From Methylorubrum rhodesianum (GTDB taxonomy: Bacteria; Pseudomonadota; Alphaproteobacteria; Rhizobiales; Beijerinckiaceae), in assembly GCF_014199985.1 (NCBI RefSeq), contig NZ_JACHOS010000008.1, positions 1 to 64,000 on the forward strand: a DNA stretch of 64,000 nucleotides, given 5' to 3'. How positions within the stretch are numbered: position 1 is the stretch's first letter; each line of letters begins with the position of its first letter. Shown here in pieces: positions 28,682 through 38,044 of this stretch. A program made the translations under genes and the position numbers. The notes under the pieces were generated by a model. The model was not told the origin of the DNA, did no database searches, and worked only from the letters and a program-made list of their open reading frames with translations.

Positions 28682-28707
28682 GGGTGCGGATCCCGCGATC
28701 CGCACCC
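28682..28707 (-). terminator. rho-independent terminator of lanmodulin gene
   Basis: A perfect 11-bp stem, GGGTGCGGATC / GATCCGCACCC, with a 4-base loop lies about 30 bp past the lanmodulin stop codon. On the minus strand the stem is followed by TTTCGC. Strong stem with a short T-run, well placed to end the lanM transcript. Confidence 0.65.
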
Positions 28708-28735
28708 TCCCTTGTATTCCGACAGGTCGGAAGAC

Positions 28736-29137
28736 TTAGCGGATCAGGTTGACCAGAGCCGAGCCGGCCGGGCTCGCCAGTTCCTTGGCATCGATGGTGC
28801 CGTCGTTGTCCGGGTCGGCAGCCTTGAACTGAGCCTCGACGGCGGCGAGGTATTCCTTCTTGTCGAGGGTGCCATCGTTGTCGGGATCGAGCTTCTTGAG
28901 GTCGGCCTCGCTGACGCGGCCCTTGAGCTCCTTGGCGTCGAGGGTGCCGTCCTTATCGGGATCGAGCTTGTCGAAGGCGGCCGAACCGGCGGCCAGGGCC
29001 TCCTTGAGATCGACGGTGCCGTCCTTGTCCGGATCGAAGGCGGCGATGTCGACCTTCGTCGTGGTCGTGGGTGCGGCATAGGCCGGGACCGCGACGAGGG
29101 CGGCGAGCAGAACGGCAGAGGAGAGGCGGAACGCCAT
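28736..29137 (-). CDS. lanM: lanmodulin, lanthanide-binding periplasmic EF-hand protein
   Basis: A 133-residue protein, the length of M. extorquens LanM. Signal peptide MAFRLSSAVLLAALVAVPAYA is followed by four EF-hand loops in order: DPDKDGTVDLKE, DPDKDGTLDAKE, DPDNDGTLDKKE and DPDNDGTIDAKE. Each has Pro at loop position 2, the diagnostic lanmodulin feature. LanM binds light lanthanides with picomolar affinity and is selective over Ca2+. From memory AM1 has Asn at the first position of loop 4; here it is Asp. It lies between lutH and a small exported protein. The ATG at 29137 follows an AGGAG ribosome site about 10 bases upstream. Confidence 0.96.
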   Translation of the reverse strand: MAFRLSSAVLLAALVAVPAYAAPTTTTKVDIAAFDPDKDGTVDLKEALAAGSAAFDKLDPDKDGTLDAKELKGRVSEADLKKLDPDNDGTLDKKEYLAAVEAQFKAADPDNDGTIDAKELASPAGSALVNLIR

Positions 29138-29456
29138 TGAGGGCAAACTCCTGATCGAAGTGGCCCGGCTGGAACCGGGCGGACGGCAAAATCGCAGAGC
29201 CAGGCGCGACCGCTCATGCGCGGCAAGGCGGTCGCTCGGCCTCGCTTGGATTGCGTAACTTGCCCGGGATGATTTGGCAATAGGCGGAGCTGAAACAGCG
29301 CGTCGGGCTGCCTCTGAAAGCCTTGCCCTGTGGGTGGATATAGAAACGGCGCGGTTCCGGAGAACCGCGCCGCTTGCAACCCTTGCGAGACTTTCCGGAT
29401 CGAAAAACCGTTCCGGAACACCTGCTCAGCCAAGACCTGCTGAGCCGAAGACCTGC
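29138..29456. other. lanM upstream / lutH downstream region
   Basis: About 320 bp. It holds the lutH terminator hairpin (29347-29372) and presumably the lanM promoter. Immediately past the lutH stop are three near-copies of a 16-17-nt repeat (ACCTGCTCAGCC-type, 29422-29461) whose outermost copy overlaps the end of lutH. No gene is visible. Confidence 0.55.
29347..29372 (-). terminator. rho-independent terminator downstream of lutH
   Basis: A perfect 11-bp stem, CGGCGCGGTTC / GAACCGCGCCG, with a 4-base loop. Read on the minus strand it is followed by TTTCTAT, a fair T-tract. It lies about 85 bp past the lutH stop and separates lutH from lanM transcription. Confidence 0.75.
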
Positions 29457-31994
29457 TCAGCCCTTACGGACCAGCGGCTCCACCACCGGAGCCGGCGGCG
29501 GCGGCTCGAACAGGATGCGCAGGCCGCCGAAGGCCGCCACCGGCGCGCCGGGCGCGAGGCTGCGGTTCGAGGTGGCGTTGGGCACCCGGACGATCGGAAC
29601 CTCGTCCACCGGCGAGAAGGTGCCGAAGGTGGCGTACTTGGCGTTGAACGCGTTCTCGACGAAGCCGTAGAGCTCGATGTTGGGCGCGATGCGGTAGCTG
29701 GTGTTGAAGCCGAACACCGCGTAGTCGCCCGTCGTCTTGTTCTGGTTGGTCGGGTCGCCGACGAGGAACTTGCCGGTGGCGAAGCGGGCGAGCGCGCCGA
29801 TCCGCCATTCCGGCGTGACCTGGTACTGCACGCCGACCTTGAGCTGGTGCGGCGCGACGCCGGGCAGGCGGTTGCCCGGACGCACAAGCACGACGCCGCT
29901 CTCGTCGCCGCCGGCGCTGTTGAACGGGTTGCCGGGGGCCGCGAGTTCGACCGGCGACTCGAAGGTCGCGTCGACAAAGGCGTAATCGACGAAGGCGTTC
30001 CAGCGCGGCGCGTTGTAGAACAGGCTCGCCTCGACGCCCTGGCGCTTGGTCGAGCCGACGTTGCGGAAATAGGCGCGGCCGATCGTGTCGGGGGCCGGCA
30101 CGAACAGGATGTCGTCGTCGTTGCGGGTCGAGAAGAAGCCGGCCTTCCACGACAGGATGCCGCCGAAGACATCGTCGGGCTGCGGGATGCGGCCGCGGAC
30201 ACCCGCCTCGACCGTGCGCGCCACGACCTGCTTCAGCGGCGGATCGCCGACGAAGAAGTTGGTGAGCGAGCAGGGCGCCAGGGGATCGGCGCAGGAGAGT
30301 TCCGCCGGGGTCGGGGCGCGGTTGGCCTCGGTGTAGCCGCCGTAGGCGACGAGGTAGTCGGGGATGATCTTGTAGGTCGCGCCGACGCCGGGGTTGAAGC
30401 GCTGGTAGTAGTGGTCGCCGTTGAGCGCGGTGCCGATCTGATCGCGCAGGATGATTTTGGCCATGTTGAACCGGCCCTGCAGCGTCAGCGTCAGCCGGTC
30501 GGTCAGGTCGGTGTTGTTGGTGAAGTAGATGCCGCCGTAATCGTTCGAGGAGCGCACGGAGACCGGGGTGATGATGCCGTCATCGCTGGAAACGACGATG
30601 CCGGGGGGCGAGAAGCCGCGATCGAAGGTGAGGCCGCCGATCGAGTTGTCCGCCGTGAAGCGCGTCCGGCCGCCGTCATAGGAGCCGCCGAGGACGAAGC
30701 GGTTCGGCAGGCCGAACAGCGGCTCGCGCACCACGGTCTGGACGGTGGCGCCGAAATTGTCGGTGTCGGTACGGGTCTGGTTGAGGAAGGCGTAGGGGCC
30801 GCCCTCGTCGAAGCGGTCGGCGAAGATCGGGTTGACCGCTCCGAAATTGAAGGTGCGCAGCCGGTCGGCCCGGACCGGGTTGCCGGTGCGGTCGCGCAGG
30901 AAGAACTGGTTGTCGTCCGCGCCCTCGGCGCAGACGAAGCGCTCATCGTCCTCGCAGTTCTCGACGTCGGCCGCGTCGCCGTTGGCGGTGCGCTGCCGGA
31001 ACAGGCCGTAATAGGCGTTGCCCTGCACGCTGATCGTCGGCGTGACGTCGTAGGTGCCGGAAAGCTGGAAGCGCAGGAAGTCGTTCTTGGTCTGGTCGGG
31101 ATAGGTGAAGACGTCGCTGCGGTCGGCCTTCAGCAGTTCGACCGGGGCGGTGCCGTTGCCGGTCAGGCTGTTGCTGGCACCGATCACGTTGAAGTGGAAC
31201 TCACCCCGCTCGGCCTGCACGCCGAGGTCGGCGTAGATCTGGTTGAGGCGGGACGGCGAATGGCGCCGCCAGCCCTCCTCGCCGAGCTTGGTGCCGGCGA
31301 CGTAGAGGCCGATATTGTCGATGCGCTGACCGTGCTGGAAGGCGATCGCGCCGCGGCCGAACGAGCCGCCCAGCGCGTTGATCTCGGTGCCTTGGTAGGT
31401 GAAGCCGTTCTTGAGCGACACCGCGAGCGCGCCGCCCAGCGCGTTGAGGCCGAAGGCCGGGTTGGACCCTTCGAGTTCGATCCGGTCGACGGCGATGTCG
31501 GGGATCAGATCCCACTGCACCGTGTCGCCGAACGAGGTATTGAAGCGGGCGCCGTTCAGGTAGACCGCGACGCCCTGCGGCGAGCCGCCGAGCGGCGAGG
31601 CCTCGAAGCCGCGATAGGTGATCGTCGGCTGGAAGGGGTTGCCCTGGGCGTTGTTGATGCTGATCGAGCCGATACGCTCGTCGAGCGCCCGAACCGTGCT
31701 CGGAAAGCCGACCCGCGAGACGTCGGCCGCCGTCAGCACGCTCGTGTTCTGCGGCAGCTTGTTACGGTCGATGCCGTCGAGCACGACGGTCTCACGCAGA
31801 CCCGACGCGGTCGGCGTCGCCACGATCCGGCGCGAAGCCGCGACCGGCGTGTTCGAGACGACGCTGATCTCCTCCAGCGTGACAGCCTGCCCGCCGCCTG
31901 CGCCTTGCGCCATCACCTGCCCCGGAAGCAGCGCAACCGATGCGATGAGGCTGCCTCGCAGCACCCGCATTGTCATTCCCCAGCCCTTTTTCAT
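29457..31994 (-). CDS. lutH: TonB-dependent outer-membrane receptor, lanthanide(-chelator) uptake
   Basis: An 845-residue outer-membrane barrel with a signal peptide (about 10-30, ending VMAQG). A plug domain follows (TVVLDGIDRNKLPQNTSVLTAADVSRVGFPS then GSPQGVAVYLNGARFN), and the barrel ends in a typical aromatic/basic C-terminus (VVEPLVRKG). Position and neighbours match LutH of M. extorquens, the TonB receptor required for lanthanide uptake, presumably as a chelated complex. I used the ATG at 31994; ATG 31976 is possible. A 501-bp region separates it from lutG, so it probably has its own promoter. Confidence 0.9.
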   Translation of the reverse strand: MKKGWGMTMRVLRGSLIASVALLPGQVMAQGAGGGQAVTLEEISVVSNTPVAASRRIVATPTASGLRETVVLDGIDRNKLPQNTSVLTAADVSRVGFPSTVRALDERIGSISINNAQGNPFQPTITYRGFEASPLGGSPQGVAVYLNGARFNTSFGDTVQWDLIPDIAVDRIELEGSNPAFGLNALGGALAVSLKNGFTYQGTEINALGGSFGRGAIAFQHGQRIDNIGLYVAGTKLGEEGWRRHSPSRLNQIYADLGVQAERGEFHFNVIGASNSLTGNGTAPVELLKADRSDVFTYPDQTKNDFLRFQLSGTYDVTPTISVQGNAYYGLFRQRTANGDAADVENCEDDERFVCAEGADDNQFFLRDRTGNPVRADRLRTFNFGAVNPIFADRFDEGGPYAFLNQTRTDTDNFGATVQTVVREPLFGLPNRFVLGGSYDGGRTRFTADNSIGGLTFDRGFSPPGIVVSSDDGIITPVSVRSSNDYGGIYFTNNTDLTDRLTLTLQGRFNMAKIILRDQIGTALNGDHYYQRFNPGVGATYKIIPDYLVAYGGYTEANRAPTPAELSCADPLAPCSLTNFFVGDPPLKQVVARTVEAGVRGRIPQPDDVFGGILSWKAGFFSTRNDDDILFVPAPDTIGRAYFRNVGSTKRQGVEASLFYNAPRWNAFVDYAFVDATFESPVELAAPGNPFNSAGGDESGVVLVRPGNRLPGVAPHQLKVGVQYQVTPEWRIGALARFATGKFLVGDPTNQNKTTGDYAVFGFNTSYRIAPNIELYGFVENAFNAKYATFGTFSPVDEVPIVRVPNATSNRSLAPGAPVAAFGGLRILFEPPPPAPVVEPLVRKG

Positions 31995-32495
31995 TCGTGC
32001 TTGTTCGGCCCCCGGAGGGACCGTTGCCGACTGTTGCTGGAGACGTGGAAGCGTCACAATCGGCCGGGGGCTTCTTTCAGGCCGTTTATAGGGAAGCGCT
32101 CAACCTTCCTGCGGGCGCGTGCTGTTACAGCAACATATTTCTCCAATCACAACAAGGTCTTATGGATCATTGTCCTGTCGGACCCGGGATGTTTCGGCAA
32201 TACGATCAGGACACGTTCCAACGAATGCTTTCATCCGATCGGTCGCGGGAAAAATGGGCGATTCGAAACCGGCGGCCGTTCCGGACGTGTCCGCACGATC
32301 CGTCATGCCCGATCCGTCATGCCCGAACCGGCGGATCCTTCCGGGCGAGCGGCTTCGGCTCACGCGCCGCGCGCAGACGGGATCGAGCATCGCAGCGAGG
32401 GCGGCTCGGCGAGGAGCGTGACGCGATCCGGCCGCAACGGGGCCTGCGGCGGACAGCGACCGCGGCCGGTGTCCGAAGACCCGATCCGGCCCGCT
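31995..32495. other. lutH upstream region, no gene visible
   Basis: A 501-bp stretch between lutH and lutG. The open frames on both strands lack coding character. The part near 32,110-32,230 is relatively A+T-rich and could hold the lutH promoter. It contains a perfect tandem 14-bp repeat at 32297-32324. A single CATAAGA-type half-site occurs near 32,155-32,165 on the minus strand, reminiscent of the lutA upstream repeat. Confidence 0.45.
32297..32324. repeat. tandem 14-bp direct repeat in lutH upstream region
   Basis: GATCCGTCATGCCC occurs twice back to back, without mismatch, about 300 bp upstream of the lutH start. It may be a regulatory site or a chance slippage duplication. Confidence 0.55.
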
Positions 32496-33140
32496 TCAGA
32501 CGCGGGATTGAATGCGGCGGGCGAGCTCGCCGAGGCGCTGCTCCAGAAGCGTCGGCACCTCGCAGACATAGGAGACCGACTGGTTCCGCTCGTCGAAAAT
32601 GCGCCGGTCCCAATTGAACTGGCTTTCCAGATTCGCGACCTCTTTCGAGGCGACCTTGGTGGGATCGGAATCCGGGCTGTCCTTGAGTTCGCTCACCTTG
32701 TCCGCCTCGTCGCGGATGCGCTCGGCGAGCCGGCGCTGCCCTTGCGCGTAGCGGGTGATGCCGTTCATGACGGTGCTGCGCTCACCGTTGATGATCTCGA
32801 ACACGCCGGCGAAGACGCGGGTGAGGCGCTTCGATTTCTCGGCCGGATCGAGCTTCTCCGTGAATTCGTCGAGCAGGGTGTCGACCTCGCGCAGTTCCGT
32901 GCGGCGGGAGGCGAGCTTGCGGGCGAGCTGGGCCGCTTCCCGGTCGTTGCCCCACTCCCCGGCCTCGGCGAGGTCGGGCCCCGTCCAGAACGAGCCGTAG
33001 CCCAAGGTCGTCACCTTGCGCTGGGCGCAGGGCCAGTCCGGATCGGCCTTGGGCTGCGCCAGGGCCGGTGCCGCCGCAAGGGCGAGAGCGAGACAGAGCG
33101 GGGCACGGACGGAGCCGAGGGTCGCACGACGAAGGATCAT
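32496..33140 (-). CDS. lutG: exported protein of the lanthanide cluster
   Basis: A 214-residue exported protein. Signal peptide MILRRATLGSVRAPLCLALALAAAPALA is followed by a helical, charged mature region with long heptad-like stretches (about 65-190: ARKLASRRTELREVDTLLDEFTEKL and LAERIRDEADKVSELKD). Two cysteines (PDWPCAQRK; SYVCEVP) may form a disulfide. Position directly after the ABC permease lutF (10 bp) matches lutG, an exported protein of unknown function in the M. extorquens lut cluster. Confidence 0.78.
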   Translation of the reverse strand: MILRRATLGSVRAPLCLALALAAAPALAQPKADPDWPCAQRKVTTLGYGSFWTGPDLAEAGEWGNDREAAQLARKLASRRTELREVDTLLDEFTEKLDPAEKSKRLTRVFAGVFEIINGERSTVMNGITRYAQGQRRLAERIRDEADKVSELKDSPDSDPTKVASKEVANLESQFNWDRRIFDERNQSVSYVCEVPTLLEQRLGELARRIQSRV

Positions 33141-33150
33141 GGGAGGTCTC

Positions 33151-34032
33151 TCAGGCGGCCTCGCCGGCCGGTCCGCCGCGCCGGGCCATGATGCCGCGGC
33201 CCGGATCGTAGGCGATCACGGCGAGGGTAAAGAACAGGAGGCCGGTGCCGACCACGACGGCGCAGGCGACCGGCTCGAAGCGCCCGTAGAGGGCGAAACG
33301 CACCAGCTCGACCGCGTGGGTGAACGGGTTGGCCTGGCAGACGAGATAGAGCCACTCGCTCGATGCCCGGACCTGCCAGAGCGGATATAGGGCAGAAGAG
33401 GCAAAGAACATCGGGAAGATCACGAAATTCATGACGCTCGCGAAGTTCTCGAGCTGCCGCACCAGCGAGGACAGGAACAGGCCGATCGCCCCGAGCATCA
33501 GCCCCGAGGCCAGGAAGGCCGGCAGCGCGGCGAGGTAGCCGACCGGCGGAATGCCGGTCTCCCAGAACCACGCGATGGCGAGGAAGGCGTAGGCCTGCAC
33601 GATCGAGACGCTCACCCCCGCGATCAGCTTGGCGAGCAGCAGCGTCCAGCGCGGATAGGGCGAGGTCAGCAGCACCTTCATCGAGCCGACCTCGCGGTCG
33701 TAGACCATCGAGAGCGAGGATTGCATGCCGTTGAAGAGCTGGATCATCACCGCCAGCCCCGGAACCACGTAGACCTCGTAGAGCACGTAGGTCTCGTAGG
33801 GCGGCGTGATCGAGGTGCCGAGGGTGTTTCGGAAGCCGGCGGCGAAGATGAACAGCCAGACCAGCGGACGCACCATCGCCGAGAAGAAGCGCTCCTTCTG
33901 GTGGAAGAAGCGCAGCAGCTCGCGGCGCACGATGCCGCCCAGCGCGATGAGATAGCCGACCGCGTCGAGGCGGCCCGCATGGGGCACGGGTTTCGCCGGG
34001 CTCGCCGCGGCGGGGTTCGAGGACGCGCTCAT
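33151..34032 (-). CDS. lutF: ABC-2 type permease of the lanthanide transport system
   Basis: A 293-residue integral membrane protein with about six hydrophobic helices and the ABC-2 signature organisation, including the long loop after TM1. Segments include VWLFIFAAGFRNTLG, SIVQAYAFLAIAWFWETG, LFLSSLVRQLENFASVMNFVIFPMFF and AVVVGTGLLFFTLAVIAY. ABC-2 permeases normally export substrates, yet here the cluster has a type I binding protein and is described as importing lanthanides to the cytoplasm. It starts 10 bp after the ATPase stop. Confidence 0.88.
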   Translation of the reverse strand: MSASSNPAAASPAKPVPHAGRLDAVGYLIALGGIVRRELLRFFHQKERFFSAMVRPLVWLFIFAAGFRNTLGTSITPPYETYVLYEVYVVPGLAVMIQLFNGMQSSLSMVYDREVGSMKVLLTSPYPRWTLLLAKLIAGVSVSIVQAYAFLAIAWFWETGIPPVGYLAALPAFLASGLMLGAIGLFLSSLVRQLENFASVMNFVIFPMFFASSALYPLWQVRASSEWLYLVCQANPFTHAVELVRFALYGRFEPVACAVVVGTGLLFFTLAVIAYDPGRGIMARRGGPAGEAA

Positions 34033-34042
34033 GTCAGGACAC

Positions 34043-34788
<746 letters not shown>

Positions 34789-34792
<4 letters not shown>

Positions 34793-35046
34793 CTCGGCAG
34801 CGCCCGCCGGGCATCGTCGAGCGCTTCCAGGCACTCGTCGAACTCGCCCTCGCCCTGCTCGCGCTCGGCGATCTTCAGTGCGCGCTTGAGCTTTTGCGGA
34901 ACGGCGTCGGGCGCGAGTTTCTCCGCCTGAGCCTTCACCGAAGCGATGCCCTCGGCGCAGGCGGACTTGTCGTCGGCCAGCGCCGGGGTGGCGAGAAGGC
35001 TGGCCGCGAGGAGGACGCCTCCCGAAAACATGAGAGCGATGCGCAT
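34789..35046 (-). CDS. lutD: small exported protein of the lanthanide cluster
   Basis: An 85-residue exported protein (signal MRIALMFSGGVLLAASLLATPALA). The mature part has SACAEGIASVKAQAEKLAP, then a helix LKRALKIAEREQGEGEFDECLEALDDARRALP with the second Cys. It is short, acidic and helical, with a Cys near each end. A GTG at 35058, overlapping the lutC stop as GTGA, is an alternative start. It corresponds by position to LutD. Confidence 0.72.
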
Positions 35047-35054
35047 GATCAAGC

Positions 35055-35489
35055 TCACTTCACCGTAATCGTGCCGGCCATGCCCTTCTCCTCAAGCCCC
35101 TGCGCGTACCACTTGTAGGCTCCGGGCTTGATGGCGACGAACTCGATGGCGATCTCGCCGGGATCGTCGAATTCGAGGTGATCGGGCGGACCGCCGCCGT
35201 GGATCTCCTTGTGCTCGATCACGATCTGGTTGAACCAGATGTAGCGGAAGAACTCCGGCGCGTAGAACTTGTATTCCTGCCGCCCCTTGGCGACGATCCG
35301 CAGCCGATAGGCTTTGCCGGCCTCCAGCTCGATGTCCTTGTTCTCGACCACGAAGTCGTTGCCCTCCTCGTTGCCGAGGACGAGGTCGGGCAGGTTCTGC
35401 CGCTTCTTGGTGAGGTCGAGGGCGCCCGCCGGAGCACCGGCGAGCATCAGGGCCGCGGCGGCGAGGCCGAGGCGCGTGGTCCATCTCAT
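35055..35489 (-). CDS. lutC: cupredoxin-like exported protein of the lanthanide cluster
   Basis: A 144-residue exported protein (signal MRWTTRLGLAAAALMLAGAPA; GGAGGAAACGAC ribosome site). The mature part is a beta-sandwich of cupredoxin type: DLTKKRQNLPDLVLG, then YRLRIVAKGRQEYKFYAPEFF, IEHKEIHGGGPPDHLEFDDPGEIAIEFVAIKPGAYKWYAQGL. No complete Cys-His-Met copper site is visible, but His and Asp/Glu residues are plentiful. It lies between the propeller and LutD genes. Likely a periplasmic metal-binding or chaperone component, by inference. Confidence 0.8.
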   Translation of the reverse strand: MRWTTRLGLAAAALMLAGAPAGALDLTKKRQNLPDLVLGNEEGNDFVVENKDIELEAGKAYRLRIVAKGRQEYKFYAPEFFRYIWFNQIVIEHKEIHGGGPPDHLEFDDPGEIAIEFVAIKPGAYKWYAQGLEEKGMAGTITVK

Positions 35490-35569
35490 GTCGTTTCCTC
35501 CGATCGTTCGCGGTCCCGCACCGTCCCGAAAGCCGCCCCGGAGACGATGCATTAGCCGGCAAACTGAAC

Positions 35570-36556
35570 TTATTTCTTCGAGATCGCCACGCCCCAGGGC
35601 AGCAGCCCGACGGGGATGCTCTTGACCACCTTCAGCCCTTCCACGTCGATCACCGACACGTCGTTGGAGGTGCCGTTGGTGGTGTAGAGCTGCTTCTCGT
35701 CGGGGGTGAAGGCGAGCTGCCAGACGCGCTGGCCCACGGGCAGGTACTTCTGCACCTCGTAGGTCCTGGCATCGACCACCGCGACGCGGTTGGCCGGGCC
35801 GAGGGCGACGAAGGCCTTCGAGCCGTCCCTGGTCAGGCGCACGCCGACCGGCTGGATCTGCTCGTCGGTGACGCTCGGGATCTTGAAGCTGATCTTCTTG
35901 ATGACCTTGCGGGTGGCGACGTCGATCACCGAGACCGTGCCGCCGACCTCGGCCGAGACCCAGAGAAACTTCCCGTCCGAGGAGAATTCGGCGAAGCGGG
36001 GCCGGGCATCGACCAGCACGTTGTCGATCACCTCGAAGGTCTTGGTGTCGATGAAGTGGGCCATGTTGGTGGTCTCGGAGGTGTTCACGAGAACCTTGCC
36101 GTCCGGCGACAGCCCCATCCCCTCCGGCTCGACGCCGACCGGGATCTCGGCCAGCACCTTGTTCTTCTCGATGTCGATGATGGTGACTTGGCTGTCGTCC
36201 TCGTTGGCGACGTAGAGCGGGTTGCCGCTCTGATCGAGGATGAACTGCTCCGGATCGGGGCCTGAGCGCAGCGAGCGGACCACCTTGCCGGTGGTGGTGT
36301 CGAGCACGTCGATGCGGTCGTCGTCGCTGGCGCAGACGAACAGCTCCTTGTCGTCCTTGGAGAGCGTCACGCCGCGCGGGCGCCGCCCGACCTTCCAGGT
36401 CCCGGTCACGGCCATGGTTTCGGTGTCGATCACCGAGACGGTGTTGGCCTTCTCGTTGGTGACGTAGGCGGTGAAGGCCTGCGCCGTCCCGACCGCGCCG
36501 AACCAAGCGCCTGCCAGCACCGCGCAACTCAGCCCCGCCCTCAAACGAGCGACCAT
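35570..36556 (-). CDS. lutB: YVTN-family beta-propeller exported protein
   Basis: A 328-residue exported protein. The ATG at 36556, after a GGGAGGACGCCG site, starts a signal (MVARLRAGLSCAVLAGAWFG, cleavage after AQA). The mature region is a seven-bladed YVTN repeat: AYVTNEKANTVSVIDTETM, LFVCASDDDRIDVLDTT, LYVANEDDSQVTIIDI, and so on. This family (TIGR03866 class, from memory) is associated with PQQ-dependent catabolism. It corresponds by position to LutB and is probably periplasmic. The gene is part of the lutA-lutG run. Confidence 0.85.
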   Translation of the reverse strand: MVARLRAGLSCAVLAGAWFGAVGTAQAFTAYVTNEKANTVSVIDTETMAVTGTWKVGRRPRGVTLSKDDKELFVCASDDDRIDVLDTTTGKVVRSLRSGPDPEQFILDQSGNPLYVANEDDSQVTIIDIEKNKVLAEIPVGVEPEGMGLSPDGKVLVNTSETTNMAHFIDTKTFEVIDNVLVDARPRFAEFSSDGKFLWVSAEVGGTVSVIDVATRKVIKKISFKIPSVTDEQIQPVGVRLTRDGSKAFVALGPANRVAVVDARTYEVQKYLPVGQRVWQLAFTPDEKQLYTTNGTSNDVSVIDVEGLKVVKSIPVGLLPWGVAISKK

Positions 36557-36734
36557 CGGCGTCCTCCCTGTCGTCTTCGGCGCGTCTCTGCGCGCCCGCG
36601 TTGGAATCGGTTGCAGCGACATGGCGCTGACGGCCACACCGCTCAAAACAAAAAAGGGCGAAGGGGGGCGGCTTGCCGGGCGGTCGATTGCCGCATCGTC
36701 TCCCCTCCGGCGTCGGACCGGCCCGCGCGGGCGG

Positions 36735-37997
36735 TCACCGGAATTTGCACGCGGTCTCCGGCTCGTCGGCGCCCAGCGTGTCGAGCGGCGTACGCTGGTG
36801 GATGAAGCCCTGCTCGGGCGCCACCGAGACCATCGCCTTGGGCTGCACCACGATGATCGGCTGGCGCAGCTGGTGGTCCCAGGGCCGGTAGGTCAGTGAG
36901 ACGCCCTTGTAGGCCGGCAGGGAGAATTCGGGCGTGACGAGATGGGCGGCGATCTTGCCCGCATCGGTGCTGCGGGTCTGCGTCGCCGCCTCGCCGACCG
37001 TGCGAACGGCGGCCCAGACCTGATAGTCGAGCGGGCGCATCAGGCGGCCTGCCAGGCGCCGGAAGCGGTTCTGCGCCTGGGCCGCGCCCCAGGTCTCCAG
37101 GGTCGGATGCCACGTGGCGGCGATCAGCCCCTGCGTGCCGCCGACGGGACGCGGATCGACGGTGCGGTAGGGGACATAATCGCCCCAATCGCCCTCCTCG
37201 TCGGCGACGACGGCCATGTCGTAGTCGAGCCCGCGGGTGAACACCATCGCCTCGGCCCGGGTCGGCGTATCGCCGCGGGCCTTGGCCAGGGGCCCGAAGG
37301 TCCAGGGCTTCTCCGCGGTGATCTTAAGGCCGAACTTGCGGGCGGAGTTCCGAAGCGCCTCCGCATAGGCCTTGTCGCGCTCGGTCGGGCCGACGATCAG
37401 GAAGATCTTCCGCCAGCGCATCAGCGTCAGGTACTGCGCCAGCGCGTCCGTCTGCATGGCGCGGCTCGGCAGGACGTGGAACAGGTTGGCGCGGCAATCG
37501 GCCCCGCGCAACCGGTCGTCGGGTGCGCCGGCGTTGAGGACGACGGCGCCGGTCTCCTTCAACGCGTCGGCCACCGCCAGCACCTCGGCGGCGGGTAGGG
37601 CCAGGACGAAGAATCTGACGCCCTTGGCCGAGAGATCCTTGGCGGCCTGAACCGGATCGCGCTCGCCGTCGAGGGCGACCTCGTCGAGGGCGAAGGTCTG
37701 CTTGGTGAAGCGGCCGGTGGTGTTGTTGTCCTTCACCGCCATGCGCCCGCCGGCGATGCCGAGATCCTCGGGATCGGCCTCCGCGTCGTAGGACGAGGGC
37801 GCCGGCACCGGGCGGTAGAGCACGGCGATCTGCGTCTCGGAGCCGGGAACCGGCGCGGTCACACCGGCGGCCGGCGAGCCCGGCGGCGGCTCGCCGGTGG
37901 CGGCCTTCGGCTCCTGGGCCTGCAGGGGAATGATCGGGATCACGGCCAAGCTGGTCGCGAGGCCGGCGGCGAGGAGGAGCGGGGTGGACGATCGCAT
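36735..37997 (-). CDS. lutA: periplasmic type I substrate-binding protein, lanthanide cluster
   Basis: A 420-residue exported protein (signal MRSSTPLLLAAGLATSLAVI, cleavage after LQAQ). The mature part is a type I periplasmic binding fold (Leu/Ile/Val-like): QIAVLYRPVPAPSSYDAEADP, SAKGVRFFVLALPAAEVLAVADALKETGAVVLNAGAPDD, KIFLIVGPTERDKAYAEALRNSARKFGLKITAEKPW. It matches the PQQ-associated ABC binding protein class (TIGR03863) and LutA by context. An ATG at 38018 would add 7 residues. It heads the lut run. Confidence 0.9.
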   Translation of the reverse strand: MRSSTPLLLAAGLATSLAVIPIIPLQAQEPKAATGEPPPGSPAAGVTAPVPGSETQIAVLYRPVPAPSSYDAEADPEDLGIAGGRMAVKDNNTTGRFTKQTFALDEVALDGERDPVQAAKDLSAKGVRFFVLALPAAEVLAVADALKETGAVVLNAGAPDDRLRGADCRANLFHVLPSRAMQTDALAQYLTLMRWRKIFLIVGPTERDKAYAEALRNSARKFGLKITAEKPWTFGPLAKARGDTPTRAEAMVFTRGLDYDMAVVADEEGDWGDYVPYRTVDPRPVGGTQGLIAATWHPTLETWGAAQAQNRFRRLAGRLMRPLDYQVWAAVRTVGEAATQTRSTDAGKIAAHLVTPEFSLPAYKGVSLTYRPWDHQLRQPIIVVQPKAMVSVAPEQGFIHQRTPLDTLGADEPETACKFR

Positions 37998-38044
37998 TGC
38001 CCGGCACGCTAGCAACATCTTGCCACCCGTCTCAACGATGGAAG

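Noticed and set aside
28770..29050. Regularly spaced repeats that look like a CRISPR or tandem repeat
   Set aside because: They are the four EF-hand codon blocks of lanmodulin, not identical repeats with unique spacers.
29422..29461. Triplicate ACCTGCTCAGCC-type repeat after lutH as an attachment site or mobile-element end
   Set aside because: No integrase, no matching distant copy and it partly encodes the lutH end; more likely local slippage.
29274..33191. 1305-codon plus-strand open frame opposite lutH and lutG
   Set aside because: It is antisense to well supported genes; its composition (Arg/Gly/Ala/Val strings without domains) is the usual mirror frame of a G+C-rich genome.
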